Assembly (NCBI RefSeq): GCF_004028635.1
Contig: NZ_RQJW01000010.1
Location: 1-64,000 of the forward strand
Source of the DNA: Streptomyces cyaneus
GTDB taxonomy: Bacteria; Actinomycetota; Actinomycetes; Streptomycetales; Streptomycetaceae
DNA length: 64,000 bases
Direction of reading: 5' to 3'
The notes beneath the pieces were generated by a model. It saw nothing but the letters and a program-made list of their open reading frames with translations. It was not told where the DNA came from and searched no databases. Shown here one piece after another: positions 16,502-25,607 of this stretch (position 1 is its first letter; each line of letters opens with the position of its first letter). The position numbers and the translations under genes were made by a program.

Positions 16502-18406
16502 CTACGCCCGGCGCAGCACCCTGCTCGCTCCGGCCGCGACCGTCGTGGCCAGGAGCCAGCCCATCCCGACCAGTACGACGGCGGCCCACTGAGCGAAGTC
16601 GGTCGGGGCGTAGGAGCGTTCCTGACCCAGATCGACGAGAGGCAGCAGCAGGTCGAGCGTGTAGATCGCGGGTTGGAAGGGCGGCACCTTGCCGTCGCCC
16701 ACGGCCATCGGGGGCCAGGCGCTGAAGAGGGCCGTTCCGGTCGTCAGGAGACACAGCAGCAGCCAGACGGCGCGCAGCGGGCGGTAGCCGTAGCCCACCG
16801 TCGCGTCTTGGAGCAGGCTCCACAGCCTGGCCGGTGGCGACAATGTGCGTCGCATGCTGCGGTGCTTGGCGACCAGGACTGCACGGGCGTCGGCGTCCTG
16901 GCCCTGGCGCTGGTAGGTGGCGGCGAGCTGTTCGTACGGCTGGGGTACTAATCCGGCGGGATCACGGGACAGCCAGGGCAAGCGCGCCCGAGCGGGGAGC
17001 GCGGGGTGCAGGTTGTCGTAGACGGCTCCGTCAAGGACGAGTCCGGTAGGCCAGGCGGCAGGAGCGTCCTCCAGCAACCCGATTCTGCTCTGGCGTAGAT
17101 CGATTACTCCCGCCGGTGCCTCGCGCAGGTGAAGCGAGAGGATGGTTGCGGACGATCCGATAAAACTCACTGCCCACTCGTCGGCGGGTGCGGCGAGGAC
17201 TGCGTCATCAAAGCATGCACGGCTGCGGACCGTGACGCTGATGAGGGAGATCCTGCCGTGCGCCGTAAAGCCGTCACACAGGTTGAACACGCCACCTGTC
17301 TCCACTCCGTTGCCGCGCAGAGCGGGGTGTCGGTTGTCGAGGGCGGTCAGTTCGGCGCCTTCGAAGAGGACGGAGCCGCCGATGCGGGAGTCACGCAGGT
17401 CGATCATGCCGTGCGCGGTGAAGCCGTCACGGCAGTCGATGTCGCCGCCCACGCGGAGCCGGGAGGCGTCCAGAGCGGCCTCCGCGGTCGGCACGCCGGA
17501 GGAGATGTCGAACCGGGCCCCCCTGAGGACGACGCTGCCACGCACCGAGGTGTCCCGGACAATGGCGGGGCCCTGTACGACCAGACCGCGCCCCGCCCAG
17601 ATGTCACCGCCTATCTCCGCACAGGAGAGGTTCAACGCGTACGCACCCGGGCCCGCGCCGGGTCCGTCCAGTCGGCAGTCGTCCAACCTCACAGATCCGC
17701 CGATGGAGGCACCGTAGAGGTTGATCTGCCCGGTGCCCGAGAAGCCGGAGTCGAGGAAGAGACCGCCGCCCACCGTCAACTCGGGTGCCTGAAGGCCCGA
17801 GTCGCCTGTGATGCGGCTACCTCGGAACGCCAGGACGTCTTGTATGCGGGCGTTGTTCAGGAATACCGTTCCCGCGCAGTCCAGGCCTGAGGCCCAGAAG
17901 TCCTCGCCCACCTCAATGGACTGTGCGTCGAGGGCGGCCTCGCCATGGGACGGGTGTACGGCGGTGTCGTTCAGCGACAGCCGGTTTCCGACCGTGAGGG
18001 AACGCAGGTCGACTGTGCCCGTGACGGTGCAGGCGGTGATCTCGCATTCCAGTGTGATGCGGGCGCCGACCAGGCTCAGCCCCGGCATCGTGCAGGCGTT
18101 GAGTGCGAGGGCGGCCTCGAGGTGCGCGTTGTCGAGGCGGACAGCGTCATCGAAGCGGCACCGATCCAGGCGGACAGACCCGGCGACCGTGACCTCGGCG
18201 AGGTCCAACTCGCCGGTGACGTGGGCGCCACGCAGCCGCAGGCGGGCCTGGCAGCCGGGGTGGGGTGAGGGGGCGGCGATCAGCAGGTGGCGGAGCGTAC
18301 CGCCCCGTACCTCGGCCACGTTCTCGCACCACTCGCCGACCCTGTAGGCCTCCCACACCCTGCGCTCTTGCGGGCTCCATCCGTCCGGTGGGTCGTCCTG
18401 CCACAC
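16502..18406 (-). CDS. Pentapeptide-like beta-helix protein with C-terminal membrane anchor
   Basis: 634 residues. From about 50 to 460 the protein is a long series of short repeats of type G-S/D-hydrophobic-x-L-x-x-x, such as GELDLAEVTVAGSVRLDRCRF and IGGSVLFEGAEL, indicating a right-handed parallel beta-helix. After a helical linker (YEQLAATYQRQGQDADAR), two hydrophobic segments near 545-565 and 605-627 anchor it in the membrane with the helix domain presumably cytosolic. Some databases label relatives membrane-associated oxidoreductase, but I see no redox motif. GTG start with AAGGGA upstream. Single gene, divergent from the following lipoprotein gene. Confidence 0.75.
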   Translation of the reverse strand: MWQDDPPDGWSPQERRVWEAYRVGEWCENVAEVRGGTLRHLLIAAPSPHPGCQARLRLRGAHVTGELDLAEVTVAGSVRLDRCRFDDAVRLDNAHLEAALALNACTMPGLSLVGARITLECEITACTVTGTVDLRSLTVGNRLSLNDTAVHPSHGEAALDAQSIEVGEDFWASGLDCAGTVFLNNARIQDVLAFRGSRITGDSGLQAPELTVGGGLFLDSGFSGTGQINLYGASIGGSVRLDDCRLDGPGAGPGAYALNLSCAEIGGDIWAGRGLVVQGPAIVRDTSVRGSVVLRGARFDISSGVPTAEAALDASRLRVGGDIDCRDGFTAHGMIDLRDSRIGGSVLFEGAELTALDNRHPALRGNGVETGGVFNLCDGFTAHGRISLISVTVRSRACFDDAVLAAPADEWAVSFIGSSATILSLHLREAPAGVIDLRQSRIGLLEDAPAAWPTGLVLDGAVYDNLHPALPARARLPWLSRDPAGLVPQPYEQLAATYQRQGQDADARAVLVAKHRSMRRTLSPPARLWSLLQDATVGYGYRPLRAVWLLLCLLTTGTALFSAWPPMAVGDGKVPPFQPAIYTLDLLLPLVDLGQERSYAPTDFAQWAAVVLVGMGWLLATTVAAGASRVLRRA

Positions 18407-18571
18407 AGCGGCATCCCTTCGCAGCGCCCCGACAGCGGCGATCCGAGCGGGTGTTCGTTACCCGACAGCAGAGAGGGCCATGCCTGATACCGCTGGGGAA
18501 CCGCTCTGCCGGATTCTGCGTGATGTCCTGACGTGCTGTCGGCTGGTGCGGGGCGAGCGAAGGGGGACCGG

Positions 18572-19924
18572 GTGCGGGTACGGGTGCGGGCGATGGTGAG
18601 CGTGGCGGTAGCGGCCTGCGGGGTGCTGGTGGCGTGCGGCCCGGAGAAACCGAAGGAGTACACGGGCGCGGAGCCTTCGCAGGCCTCCGCGGCCGAGGCC
18701 GCCAGGTTCGCGCCGCTCGTGCGGCTCGCCAAGAAGGAGTCGCTGATGCCGATGGACGCAACGCGATTCATCGAGCGGTCCGTGCTGCGCTTCGACCACG
18801 AAGGATTCTGCCGTGACGAGGCGCCGGTGGCCGACCCGGTCGACCCACTGCGATTGGGCCTGCGTACCGCGGAGCCCGACCGCTACCGCCACCAGCGGGT
18901 GGAGCTGGGGAAGCCGTCGTCCAAGCCGATGGGCTGCCCGGGCCACGGGGAAAAGGAACACCCCACGACCGAAGTCGCCGCCGGTTTCTATCTCGACCCG
19001 CCGACGGAGTTGCGCAAGGGCGAAGGCCCCGGCGCGCCGGTCTACTGGGAGCACCACAAGCACAAGACCGACCCCGCGCGCACGGCGTACGTGTACTGGT
19101 TCTTCTACGCCTACAACAACCTGACCGCGGTCAACAGGCACGAGGGTGACTGGGAGCGCGTCGCCGTGCAGCTGCGTGACGGCAAGCCGGAGGCGGTGAC
19201 GTTCGCGAAGCACGGCAAGAGTCAGTGCAGCGTGAAGTGGTCGGACCTCGACCCGCGCGGCGGGCATCCGACGGTGTACTCGGCGCGTGGTTCACACGCC
19301 TCCTACCCGACTGCCGGCTACCACCGGGTGGATGTCGCGTTCGACCGGACCTCGAAGGACGGCGTCGAGTGGCAGACGTGGAACAACGTCCGGCCCGTCG
19401 ACCGCGAACCCTGGTGGGGGTACGCCGGGTGGTGGGGTTCGCAGCAACATGTGAAGGGGTTCAACGGGCCGATGGGCCCCTACCCGACGCGTCAACTACC
19501 AGGCGTATTCACCGACGAACCCTGCGGGGGTGCTGACGAGCCGCCGGCGGAACCTTCCGGGGATCAGCCCGCGCCCAAGACGAAGGAGGGCGCGATCCAG
19601 CGGTACGAGCAGTACCTCCACGCCTTGGGCCGGGAGGACATCGACACGGTCTGCGAGGTGGCCGGGCCCGCGGCGAAGAAGGCCCAGGACCAAGGGTTCG
19701 GTCCGTGCACGACGACGTACGCCGTCGTGTTCCGGATGATCTCGCCGGCGCAGAAGAAGGCTCTGCAGACCGCGACGGTCGACCCACAGCGCGTCGTGGT
19801 GCGAACGCCCGAGAAGATCGAGATGCCGGTCGAGGCCGTCAGGTCCTCCGCCACCTTCTCCGAGAGCGACCTCGGCAGCTACACCCTGGAGTACATCAAG
19901 GACGAGTGGTACATCACCGACTGA
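18572..19924 (+). CDS. Secreted lipoprotein with Vps62-like domain
   Basis: About 450 residues. Lipoprotein signal with lipobox LVAC (Cys22 from the chosen GTG, which has AAGGGGGA just upstream; a GTG at 18533 is also open). The centre carries the motifs of the Vps62-related extracellular family: YWFFYAYNN, HEGDWERVAVQL, ARGSHASYP and WWGYAGWWGS. The last 120 residues form a separate small domain with two Cys (VCEVAG, GPCTT) of the kind found in immunity/NTF2-like lipoprotein tails. Anchored outside the membrane. Function unknown; relatives include plant and fungal surface proteins. Confidence 0.75.
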   Translation: MRVRVRAMVSVAVAACGVLVACGPEKPKEYTGAEPSQASAAEAARFAPLVRLAKKESLMPMDATRFIERSVLRFDHEGFCRDEAPVADPVDPLRLGLRTAEPDRYRHQRVELGKPSSKPMGCPGHGEKEHPTTEVAAGFYLDPPTELRKGEGPGAPVYWEHHKHKTDPARTAYVYWFFYAYNNLTAVNRHEGDWERVAVQLRDGKPEAVTFAKHGKSQCSVKWSDLDPRGGHPTVYSARGSHASYPTAGYHRVDVAFDRTSKDGVEWQTWNNVRPVDREPWWGYAGWWGSQQHVKGFNGPMGPYPTRQLPGVFTDEPCGGADEPPAEPSGDQPAPKTKEGAIQRYEQYLHALGREDIDTVCEVAGPAAKKAQDQGFGPCTTTYAVVFRMISPAQKKALQTATVDPQRVVVRTPEKIEMPVEAVRSSATFSESDLGSYTLEYIKDEWYITD

Positions 19925-19975
19925 AGTCCACGCACACGCGGGGACCGGCGCCACCGACGTCCCCGGACGGCACAC

Positions 19976-21325
19976 CTAGTCCAGCGGTGCCGTCCGCTGC
20001 CACGGACGCAGCGTCTCGATCCGCTCCGCCAGCGCCAGCAGATCCGCCTCCGTCCCGGGGCGCCCCACCAGCTGTATGGCGCAGGGCGCTCCGGAGGGCA
20101 GGGTGCCGAACGGGATGGACATGGCGGGCCAGCCGGTGAGGTTCCACGGCGGGGTCAGCGGCGAGTAGTTGGTGTTGGCCATGATGTTGCGCAGCCAGCC
20201 CCGCTCGTGCCAGGGCTCGGACTTGGGGGAGCGGCGGGCGAGGGCGGGGGTCAGGAGTACGTCGTACTCGTCGAAGAACGGCTCCAGACGCCGGCGCAGC
20301 TGCTCCCGGCTCTCACCGCCCCGCACCTGGCGCAGGAAGCGCCGGCCGACGGCCGCGTGGACCCGGGTCCGGCGGGCGAGCCGGCGCGGGTCGAGGCCTT
20401 CGGCGTCGACGGCCGTGCCCGCCGTCCAGTGGGCGAGCGACGTCAGGCTCAGCGACATCGGGTAGGGCGGGTCGGCGCGCCGTACCAGGTGACCGGCCTT
20501 GATCAGCAGCGCCGCGGCCTCCCGGGCGGCGGTCGTGTAGGGCTTGCTGATGGCGACCCCGGTGAGCGGGCTGCGCAGGGACACGGCGATCTTGTGCGTG
20601 CGGGGCGCGTCCGGGCGTACGGCATCGGGTTCGGTGCCGGCGATGACCGACAGCATCAGACGGGCGTCCTCGACCGTCGTGGCCAGTGGGCCGTTCTCCG
20701 ACATGCCGAACCAGTCGCCGTCGCTGATGCCGGCCGGGACCACGCCGGTGCCGGGCTTGATGGTGACGAGGCCGCAGTTGGCCGCCGGTATGCGCAGGGA
20801 GCCCATGCCGTCGTTGCCGAGGGCGATCGGCGCCATGCCCGCGGCGACGGCGGCCGCGCTGCCGCCGGACGAACCGCCCGCCGTGCGTGAGGTGTCCCAC
20901 GGGTTGCGGGCGGTGCCGTGGACGCCCTCCGTGGTGCCGAAGACACACAGCTCCGGCACGTTCGTCAGCCCCACGACCACCGCGCCGGCCGCCCGCAGCC
21001 GGGCCACGGTGACGTGGTCGTGGTCGGCCGGGGTGTCCGGTGTCGCCGCGGAGCCGACGCGGTTGGACTCGCCGAGCACCGCGAGGTTGTCCTTGACGGC
21101 CACCGGCACGCCGGCCAGGGGCAGTTCGGCGAGGTCGGCACGCGAGCCGACCTCGTCGGCCTCGGCCAGCGCCGCCTCGGCCCGGACCACCCGGAAGGCA
21201 CCGACGCGGCCGTCCAGCCGCTCGATACGGGCCAGGTGCTCGGCCACCACCTCACGGGGCGTGGCCTGCTTCTCGCGTACGGCGGCGGCGATCTCCGCGG
21301 CGGTCCGGCCGACCCAGCTGGTCAC
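19976..21325 (-). CDS. Amidase-signature family amidohydrolase
   Basis: 449 residues of the amidase-signature superfamily with a Ser-cisSer-Lys triad: K78 in VKDN, the cis-Ser in GGSSGGS (about 152), and the nucleophile near S176 in GNDGMGSLRIPA. The last motif is slightly unusual (usually G-x-D-x-GGS). It hydrolyses an amide; substrate unknown, cytosolic. The GTG at 21325 is preferred over 21349 because GGGGAGGG precedes it. The gene is not linked to gatB or gatC, so it is a catabolic amidase rather than a tRNA amidotransferase subunit. Confidence 0.87.
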   Translation of the reverse strand: MTSWVGRTAAEIAAAVREKQATPREVVAEHLARIERLDGRVGAFRVVRAEAALAEADEVGSRADLAELPLAGVPVAVKDNLAVLGESNRVGSAATPDTPADHDHVTVARLRAAGAVVVGLTNVPELCVFGTTEGVHGTARNPWDTSRTAGGSSGGSAAAVAAGMAPIALGNDGMGSLRIPAANCGLVTIKPGTGVVPAGISDGDWFGMSENGPLATTVEDARLMLSVIAGTEPDAVRPDAPRTHKIAVSLRSPLTGVAISKPYTTAAREAAALLIKAGHLVRRADPPYPMSLSLTSLAHWTAGTAVDAEGLDPRRLARRTRVHAAVGRRFLRQVRGGESREQLRRRLEPFFDEYDVLLTPALARRSPKSEPWHERGWLRNIMANTNYSPLTPPWNLTGWPAMSIPFGTLPSGAPCAIQLVGRPGTEADLLALAERIETLRPWQRTAPLD

Positions 21326-21479
21326 GGGCCCTCCCCAGGGCTTACTCACGAGTATCTAGGGAGCACTCTGCCCGGCGGCACGCCCGGCGTCGAGGGGGTG
21401 CGGCGCTTGGATATTCGGGAGGGTCTTCTTGGACTTTTCGCGGCACCGCTCCTCGGCGCGGCCCTGCTGACCTGCGCAT

Positions 21480-21563
21480 CATCCGATCAATAAGTCAAGA
21501 CAGCGCCCTTCATGGGTCATTGACAGTCACTGGGGCCCGCCCAATCATCAGACATCCGATGAA
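21480..21563 (+). promoter_or_regulatory. Candidate promoter with repeated CATCCGAT boxes before GH20
   Basis: CATCCGATCAA (21480-21490) and CATCCGATGAA (21553-21563) are near-identical direct repeats. Between them lies a perfect TTGACA -35 (21520-21525) with a weak -10 around 21543-21548. The second repeat would sit around the transcription start. A GntR-like or similar sugar-responsive repressor site is inferred. Confidence 0.45.
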
Positions 21564-21574
21564 TGGGGTGTCTT

Positions 21575-23428
21575 ATGAGTCTCATGAGGAGCCGCTTGAG
21601 AACGGCCGGTGTCGTGGCGGCGCTGACGCTGTTTTTCGGTGCGTCGCTGCCGCCGTCGGCGTCGGCGGTCGCGGAGGAGGAGCAGAGGGCGCCGGTCACG
21701 GTGCCCGCCCTGACCGACTGGACATCGGCATCCGGCAGCTACACCTACGAGCGCTCCGCCCGCCTCGTGGCCGACAGCGCGAGCGAACGGCGGGTGGCCG
21801 ACACCCTCGCCGACGACCTCCGCGACGCGGGACACGGCACGGCTGCCGTGGTGCGCGGCGGTGCCCGAGCTGGTGACATCGTTATCGACGTCCAGCCCTC
21901 CCGGACCTCCCTCGGTGCGGAGGGCTACGAACTCAGCGCCGGCAAGCGGCTGTCGGTGACCGCGGCGACCGAGAGCGGCGCCTTCTACGGCACCCGCACC
22001 CTCCTCCAGCTCCTGGCCCAGAGCGACCGCATCCCCGCCGGCCGCACGGTGGACGTACCGCGCTACAAGGAGCGGGGTGTCGGTGTCTGCGCCTGCTACA
22101 TCCACGTCTCGATGCCCTGGCTGGAGAACCTGGTCCGCGAGATGGCGTACCACAAGCTCAACCAGCTGCTCCTCGAACTGAAGGTGAGGAGCGACGCCCA
22201 CCCCGAGGCCAACACCTGGGGCTACTACACCAAGGACGAGATACGTCACCTGGTCGCCCTCGGTGAGAGGTACCACGTCGAGATCATCCCCGAGATCAAC
22301 TCGCCGGGCCACATGGACCCGTGGATCGAAAACCGCCCCGACCTCCAGCTGACCGACTCCGACGGCAACAAGCAGCCGGCCCGGCTCGACATCACCCGGC
22401 CCGAGGCCTTCGCCTACTACACGAGCCTGATGGACGAGTACGCACAGGTCTTCACGTCCCGCTCCTGGCACATGGGAGCCGACGAGTACATGCTCGGCTC
22501 CGACTTCGCCAAGTATCCGCAGATCCTGAAGTACGCGCAGGACAGGTACGGCCCCGACGCCACACCCCAGGACGCCTTCATCGACTTTGTCAACCGCGTC
22601 CACGCCTACGTGGCGGGCAAGGGCAAGCAACTGCGCATCTGGAACGACGGGCTCACCGGCGCCAACACCGTCCCGGTGGCCGCGGGAACGACGGTCGAGC
22701 ACTGGCTGAACGTGGCGACGAAACCGAGCCGACTCCGCGCCCAGGGCTATCCGTTGATGAACGCGGCGTACGCCCTGTACCTGGTCCGCGGCGGCTTCCA
22801 CAGTGACACCGAGGGGCTGTACGACCAGAGTTGGGACCCGCGCAGCTTCGAGGGCGAGAAGCTCGCCTCCAGCGACGGCATCACCGGCGCGAAGATCAGC
22901 CTCTGGCCCGACAACGGCCGCGGCGAGACCGAGAACGAGGTCGCCGTGGCCCTGTGGCCCGCGCTCCGGCACATCGCCCAGGCGACCTGGGGCGAACCCC
23001 ACCCCGATGCCACCTACGCCGACTTCACCGCACGTGGCAGGGCCGTCGGGCACGCGCCCGGGTGGCGGGATCTGACGCGGGTGCCGGTGGCGGACGGGGC
23101 GTACACCTTCGCCACGCGCGGTCGGTCCTTCGAGGCCGAGGTGACGCGCACCGCCGACGGCTACGTGACCGTACGGACGGCGGACGGCTGCCTCGAGGTG
23201 CGCGGCGGGAAGCTCACGCTCAACGTGCCGCTGCAGCCCGGAGTGGAGGCGACGCCACAAGCGTGCGATCCGCACAGCACCCTCCAGCGCTGGCAGTTGG
23301 AGCCCACGGCCGGTGGATACCGGCTCGTCAACGCCATTACCCGGATGACGGTGAGCACGACCGACGACGGCCGACTCGCGCAGTACCCGCCGGACCAGCG
23401 CACGCCCGCCGTATGGCAACTGACCTGA
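21575..23428 (+). CDS. Secreted beta-N-acetylhexosaminidase (GH20)
   Basis: Extracellular glycosidase of 617 residues removing terminal GlcNAc/GalNAc. A signal peptide ends near ASA at about residue 32. The GH20 N-terminal alpha/beta domain (GYELSAGKRLSVTAAT) precedes the TIM barrel; the catalytic pair D303-E304 lies in HMGADEYM. The last ~130 residues (RSFEAEVTRTADGYVTV..., LQRWQLEPTAGGYRLVN) look like a ricin-type carbohydrate-binding domain. The ATG at 21575 has GGGG upstream; 21563 is also possible. A GH29 gene follows 39 bases later, so the pair is an operon acting on glycoconjugates. Confidence 0.9.
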   Translation: MSLMRSRLRTAGVVAALTLFFGASLPPSASAVAEEEQRAPVTVPALTDWTSASGSYTYERSARLVADSASERRVADTLADDLRDAGHGTAAVVRGGARAGDIVIDVQPSRTSLGAEGYELSAGKRLSVTAATESGAFYGTRTLLQLLAQSDRIPAGRTVDVPRYKERGVGVCACYIHVSMPWLENLVREMAYHKLNQLLLELKVRSDAHPEANTWGYYTKDEIRHLVALGERYHVEIIPEINSPGHMDPWIENRPDLQLTDSDGNKQPARLDITRPEAFAYYTSLMDEYAQVFTSRSWHMGADEYMLGSDFAKYPQILKYAQDRYGPDATPQDAFIDFVNRVHAYVAGKGKQLRIWNDGLTGANTVPVAAGTTVEHWLNVATKPSRLRAQGYPLMNAAYALYLVRGGFHSDTEGLYDQSWDPRSFEGEKLASSDGITGAKISLWPDNGRGETENEVAVALWPALRHIAQATWGEPHPDATYADFTARGRAVGHAPGWRDLTRVPVADGAYTFATRGRSFEAEVTRTADGYVTVRTADGCLEVRGGKLTLNVPLQPGVEATPQACDPHSTLQRWQLEPTAGGYRLVNAITRMTVSTTDDGRLAQYPPDQRTPAVWQLT

Positions 23429-23467
23429 GGATCTTGATCTGAGGACTTTGACCCGAGGAGTCGTTCC

Positions 23468-25012
23468 ATGGCCGTTTCCCGACGCGTCTTCGTCGCGACA
23501 GCCGCCGCCCTCGCCGTGACCGGCGCGGCGAGACCCGCCTCGGCGGCACCCGCCACCGCATCGGAGGACCCCCGCTACCGCATCCCCGTCAGCCCCGACG
23601 ACACCGAGGCCGACCTCGTCCACAAGGCGTCCCAAGTCCGCCCCACCGCACGGCAGATCGCCTGGCAGCGCCTGGAACGCACCGCGTTCCTGCACTTCGG
23701 CGTGAACACGTTCACCGGCCTCGAATGGGGCACCGGCGACGAGGACCCGGACGTGTTCCAGCCGACCGGCCTCGACACCGACCAGTGGGCCCGCGCCCTG
23801 CGCGACGGCGGTTTCCGGCTCGCCATCCTCACCGTCAAGCACCACGACGGCTTCGTGCTCCACCAGTCCCGCTACACCGGCCACTCGGTGGCATCCAGCA
23901 GCTGGCGCGACGGCCGGGGCGACGTCCTGCGCTCCTTCGCCGACTCCATGCGGCGCCACGGCATCAAGGTCGGCGTCTACGTCTCACCGGCCGACGAGAA
24001 CCAGTACCTGCACGGCGTCTACGCCAACGGCAGCGCCCGCACCGACCGCACGATCCCGACCCTCGTCGACGGCGACGACCGCACACCTTCACGGACGTAC
24101 ACCCTCCCGGCCACCGACTACGGCGCCCATATGCTCAACCAGCTCTACGAGGTCCTCACCGAGTACGGTCCGATCGACGAGGTGTGGTTCGACGGTGCGC
24201 AGGGGCGCATCCCGCCGGACAAGGTGGAGAAGTACGACTGGGACAGCTGGTACACCCTCGTCCGGTCACTGGCGCCGGACGCCGCGATCGCCGTGTCCGG
24301 GCCGGACGTGCGTTGGGTCGGCAACGAGGGCGGGCTGGCGAGGCAGGACGAGTGGAGCGTCGTGCCGGTGCAGGAGAAGGACTACGGCCGTACGGACTAC
24401 GCCCTCGCCTACGACGCCCCCGACATGGGCAGCCGTGACGCACTGGTCCGGGCCCAGCCGGTCGCCGACCACCTCCAGTGGTGGCCGGCCGAGTGCGATG
24501 TGTCCATCCGGGACGGCTGGTTCTACCACGCCGACCAACAGCCCAAGAGCGTCGAGCAGTTGACGGACATCTACTTCCGGTCCGTGGGCCGCAACTCGGT
24601 GCTGCTGCTCAACATCCCGCCGGACACGGACGGTCTGCTGCCCGCGGCGGACGTGGTGCGGCTGAGGGAGTTCCGCGAACGCGTGGAGCGCGAGCTCCCG
24701 GAGGACCTGGCACGCGGCGCCCGGACCGCCGCATCACCTGGCCGAGTCACCGTCGACCTCGGCGAGGAGCAGGAGGTGGACCGGATACGGCTGGCGGAGG
24801 ACATCCGGTACGGGCAGCAGGTGGAGAGCTTCGTCGTCGAGGCGCAGCGCGACGGCGCCTGGACGGAGGTGACCCGGGCCGGGGCGATCGGCGCGAGCCG
24901 GATCCTGCTGCTCGCCGCTCCCGTGCGGGCGCGGCGCTGGCGGGTGCGGGTCACCGGATCGCGGGGCGCCGTGCGGCTGGTGGAGTTCGGGCTGTACCGG
25001 TCGCAAGTCTGA
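23468..25012 (+). CDS. Secreted alpha-L-fucosidase (GH29)
   Basis: 514 residues; releases L-fucose from glycans. The N-terminus SRRVFVATAAALAVTG is a twin-arginine-like signal. GH29 signatures are HFGVNTFTG, LTVKHHDGF and EVWFDGA with nucleophile D242; NSVLLLNIPPDTDG closes the barrel. A C-terminal galactose-binding-like (F5/8 type) beta-sandwich begins near residue 415. ATG with GAGGAG upstream. In operon with GH20. Fucose released here could feed the oxidative fucose pathway encoded at 45-53 kb. Confidence 0.92.
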   Translation: MAVSRRVFVATAAALAVTGAARPASAAPATASEDPRYRIPVSPDDTEADLVHKASQVRPTARQIAWQRLERTAFLHFGVNTFTGLEWGTGDEDPDVFQPTGLDTDQWARALRDGGFRLAILTVKHHDGFVLHQSRYTGHSVASSSWRDGRGDVLRSFADSMRRHGIKVGVYVSPADENQYLHGVYANGSARTDRTIPTLVDGDDRTPSRTYTLPATDYGAHMLNQLYEVLTEYGPIDEVWFDGAQGRIPPDKVEKYDWDSWYTLVRSLAPDAAIAVSGPDVRWVGNEGGLARQDEWSVVPVQEKDYGRTDYALAYDAPDMGSRDALVRAQPVADHLQWWPAECDVSIRDGWFYHADQQPKSVEQLTDIYFRSVGRNSVLLLNIPPDTDGLLPAADVVRLREFRERVERELPEDLARGARTAASPGRVTVDLGEEQEVDRIRLAEDIRYGQQVESFVVEAQRDGAWTEVTRAGAIGASRILLLAAPVRARRWRVRVTGSRGAVRLVEFGLYRSQV

Positions 25013-25033
25013 AGGGGTTCTGAAGCGGCTCTG

Positions 25034-25079
25034 AAGGGGGCGGTCACCAGGGCCTCGGCGGTCCGGTGACTGCCCCCTT
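25034..25079. terminator. Bidirectional hairpin terminator
   Basis: AAGGGGGCGGTCACC (25034-25048) pairs with GGTGACTGCCCCCTT (25065-25079) around a 16-base loop, one mismatch. It sits between the convergent GH29 and DoxX genes and can serve both. Confidence 0.8.
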
Positions 25080-25082
25080 GCG

Positions 25083-25517
25083 TCAGCGCGCTCCGGCGCC
25101 GTGATAGCGCTGGGCGAGCCGTGCCAGGGCGACCGCGCCGAGCAGCAGGCCGAAGTCGCGCAGCGCGATGTCGTAGTAGTCGGGGATCGTCAGCAGATTG
25201 ACGATGATCCCCGCGAGCCAGCCGGCCACCAGCCAGCCCCCGAAGCGCGGCGCCACCGCGACGACCAGTCCGGCGACGATCTCGATGGCGCCGACGGCAT
25301 ACATGGCGCCCTGTGCGCTGCCGGGGACGATGTCGTTGATCCACGGGGCGAGGTAGACCGGCCAGTCGACGAGCAGATTGGCGAACTTGTCCAGCCCGAA
25401 CAGCACCGGTGCGACGGTGAACCCCACCCGCAGGATCCAGAAGGCCTGGTAGCCGGGGTCGGTGGTGATGGTCTGCCGGGCGGTGACGGGTGCAGGGGCT
25501 GAGGGTGCGGACGACAT
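25083..25517 (-). CDS. DoxX-family membrane protein
   Basis: 144 residues with four hydrophobic helices typical of DoxX proteins (AFWILRVGFTVAPVLFGLDK, VGAIEIVAGLVVAV, WLVAGWLAGIIVN, FGLLLGAVALARL). The role in actinobacteria is often redox or thiol stress at the membrane; the substrate is not known. The ATG has a near-perfect GAAGGAGG six bases upstream. It is divergent from a Cys-rich HTH regulator, with a clear operator over its -10, so it is probably the regulator's main target. Confidence 0.88.
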   Translation of the reverse strand: MSSAPSAPAPVTARQTITTDPGYQAFWILRVGFTVAPVLFGLDKFANLLVDWPVYLAPWINDIVPGSAQGAMYAVGAIEIVAGLVVAVAPRFGGWLVAGWLAGIIVNLLTIPDYYDIALRDFGLLLGAVALARLAQRYHGAGAR

Positions 25518-25528
25518 GACGCGCCTCC

Positions 25529-25600
25529 TTCTATAAACAACATCTCTTGTCCATAGAAGCGCGTCACGTCTCTTTAGTCAATGGAGATTGGTTTTACACT
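25529..25600. promoter_or_regulatory. Divergent promoters with interrupted palindrome operator
   Basis: TTCTAT-2-ACAA-6-TTGT-2-ATAGAA at 25529-25558 is a fully symmetric operator. The doxX promoter (minus strand) has -35 TTGACT (complement of 25576-25581), 17 bases, -10 TTCTAT (complement of 25553-25558), so its -10 is one operator arm. On the plus strand TACACT (25595-25600) is a -10 whose start point falls on the regulator's GTG at 25608, giving a leaderless message. Confidence 0.72.
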
Positions 25601-25607
25601 GGTGTTC

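Noticed and set aside
21548..23959. Minus-strand frame of 803 codons opposite GH20
   Set aside because: Shadow of a clear GH20/GH29 pair; no signature and no ribosome site.
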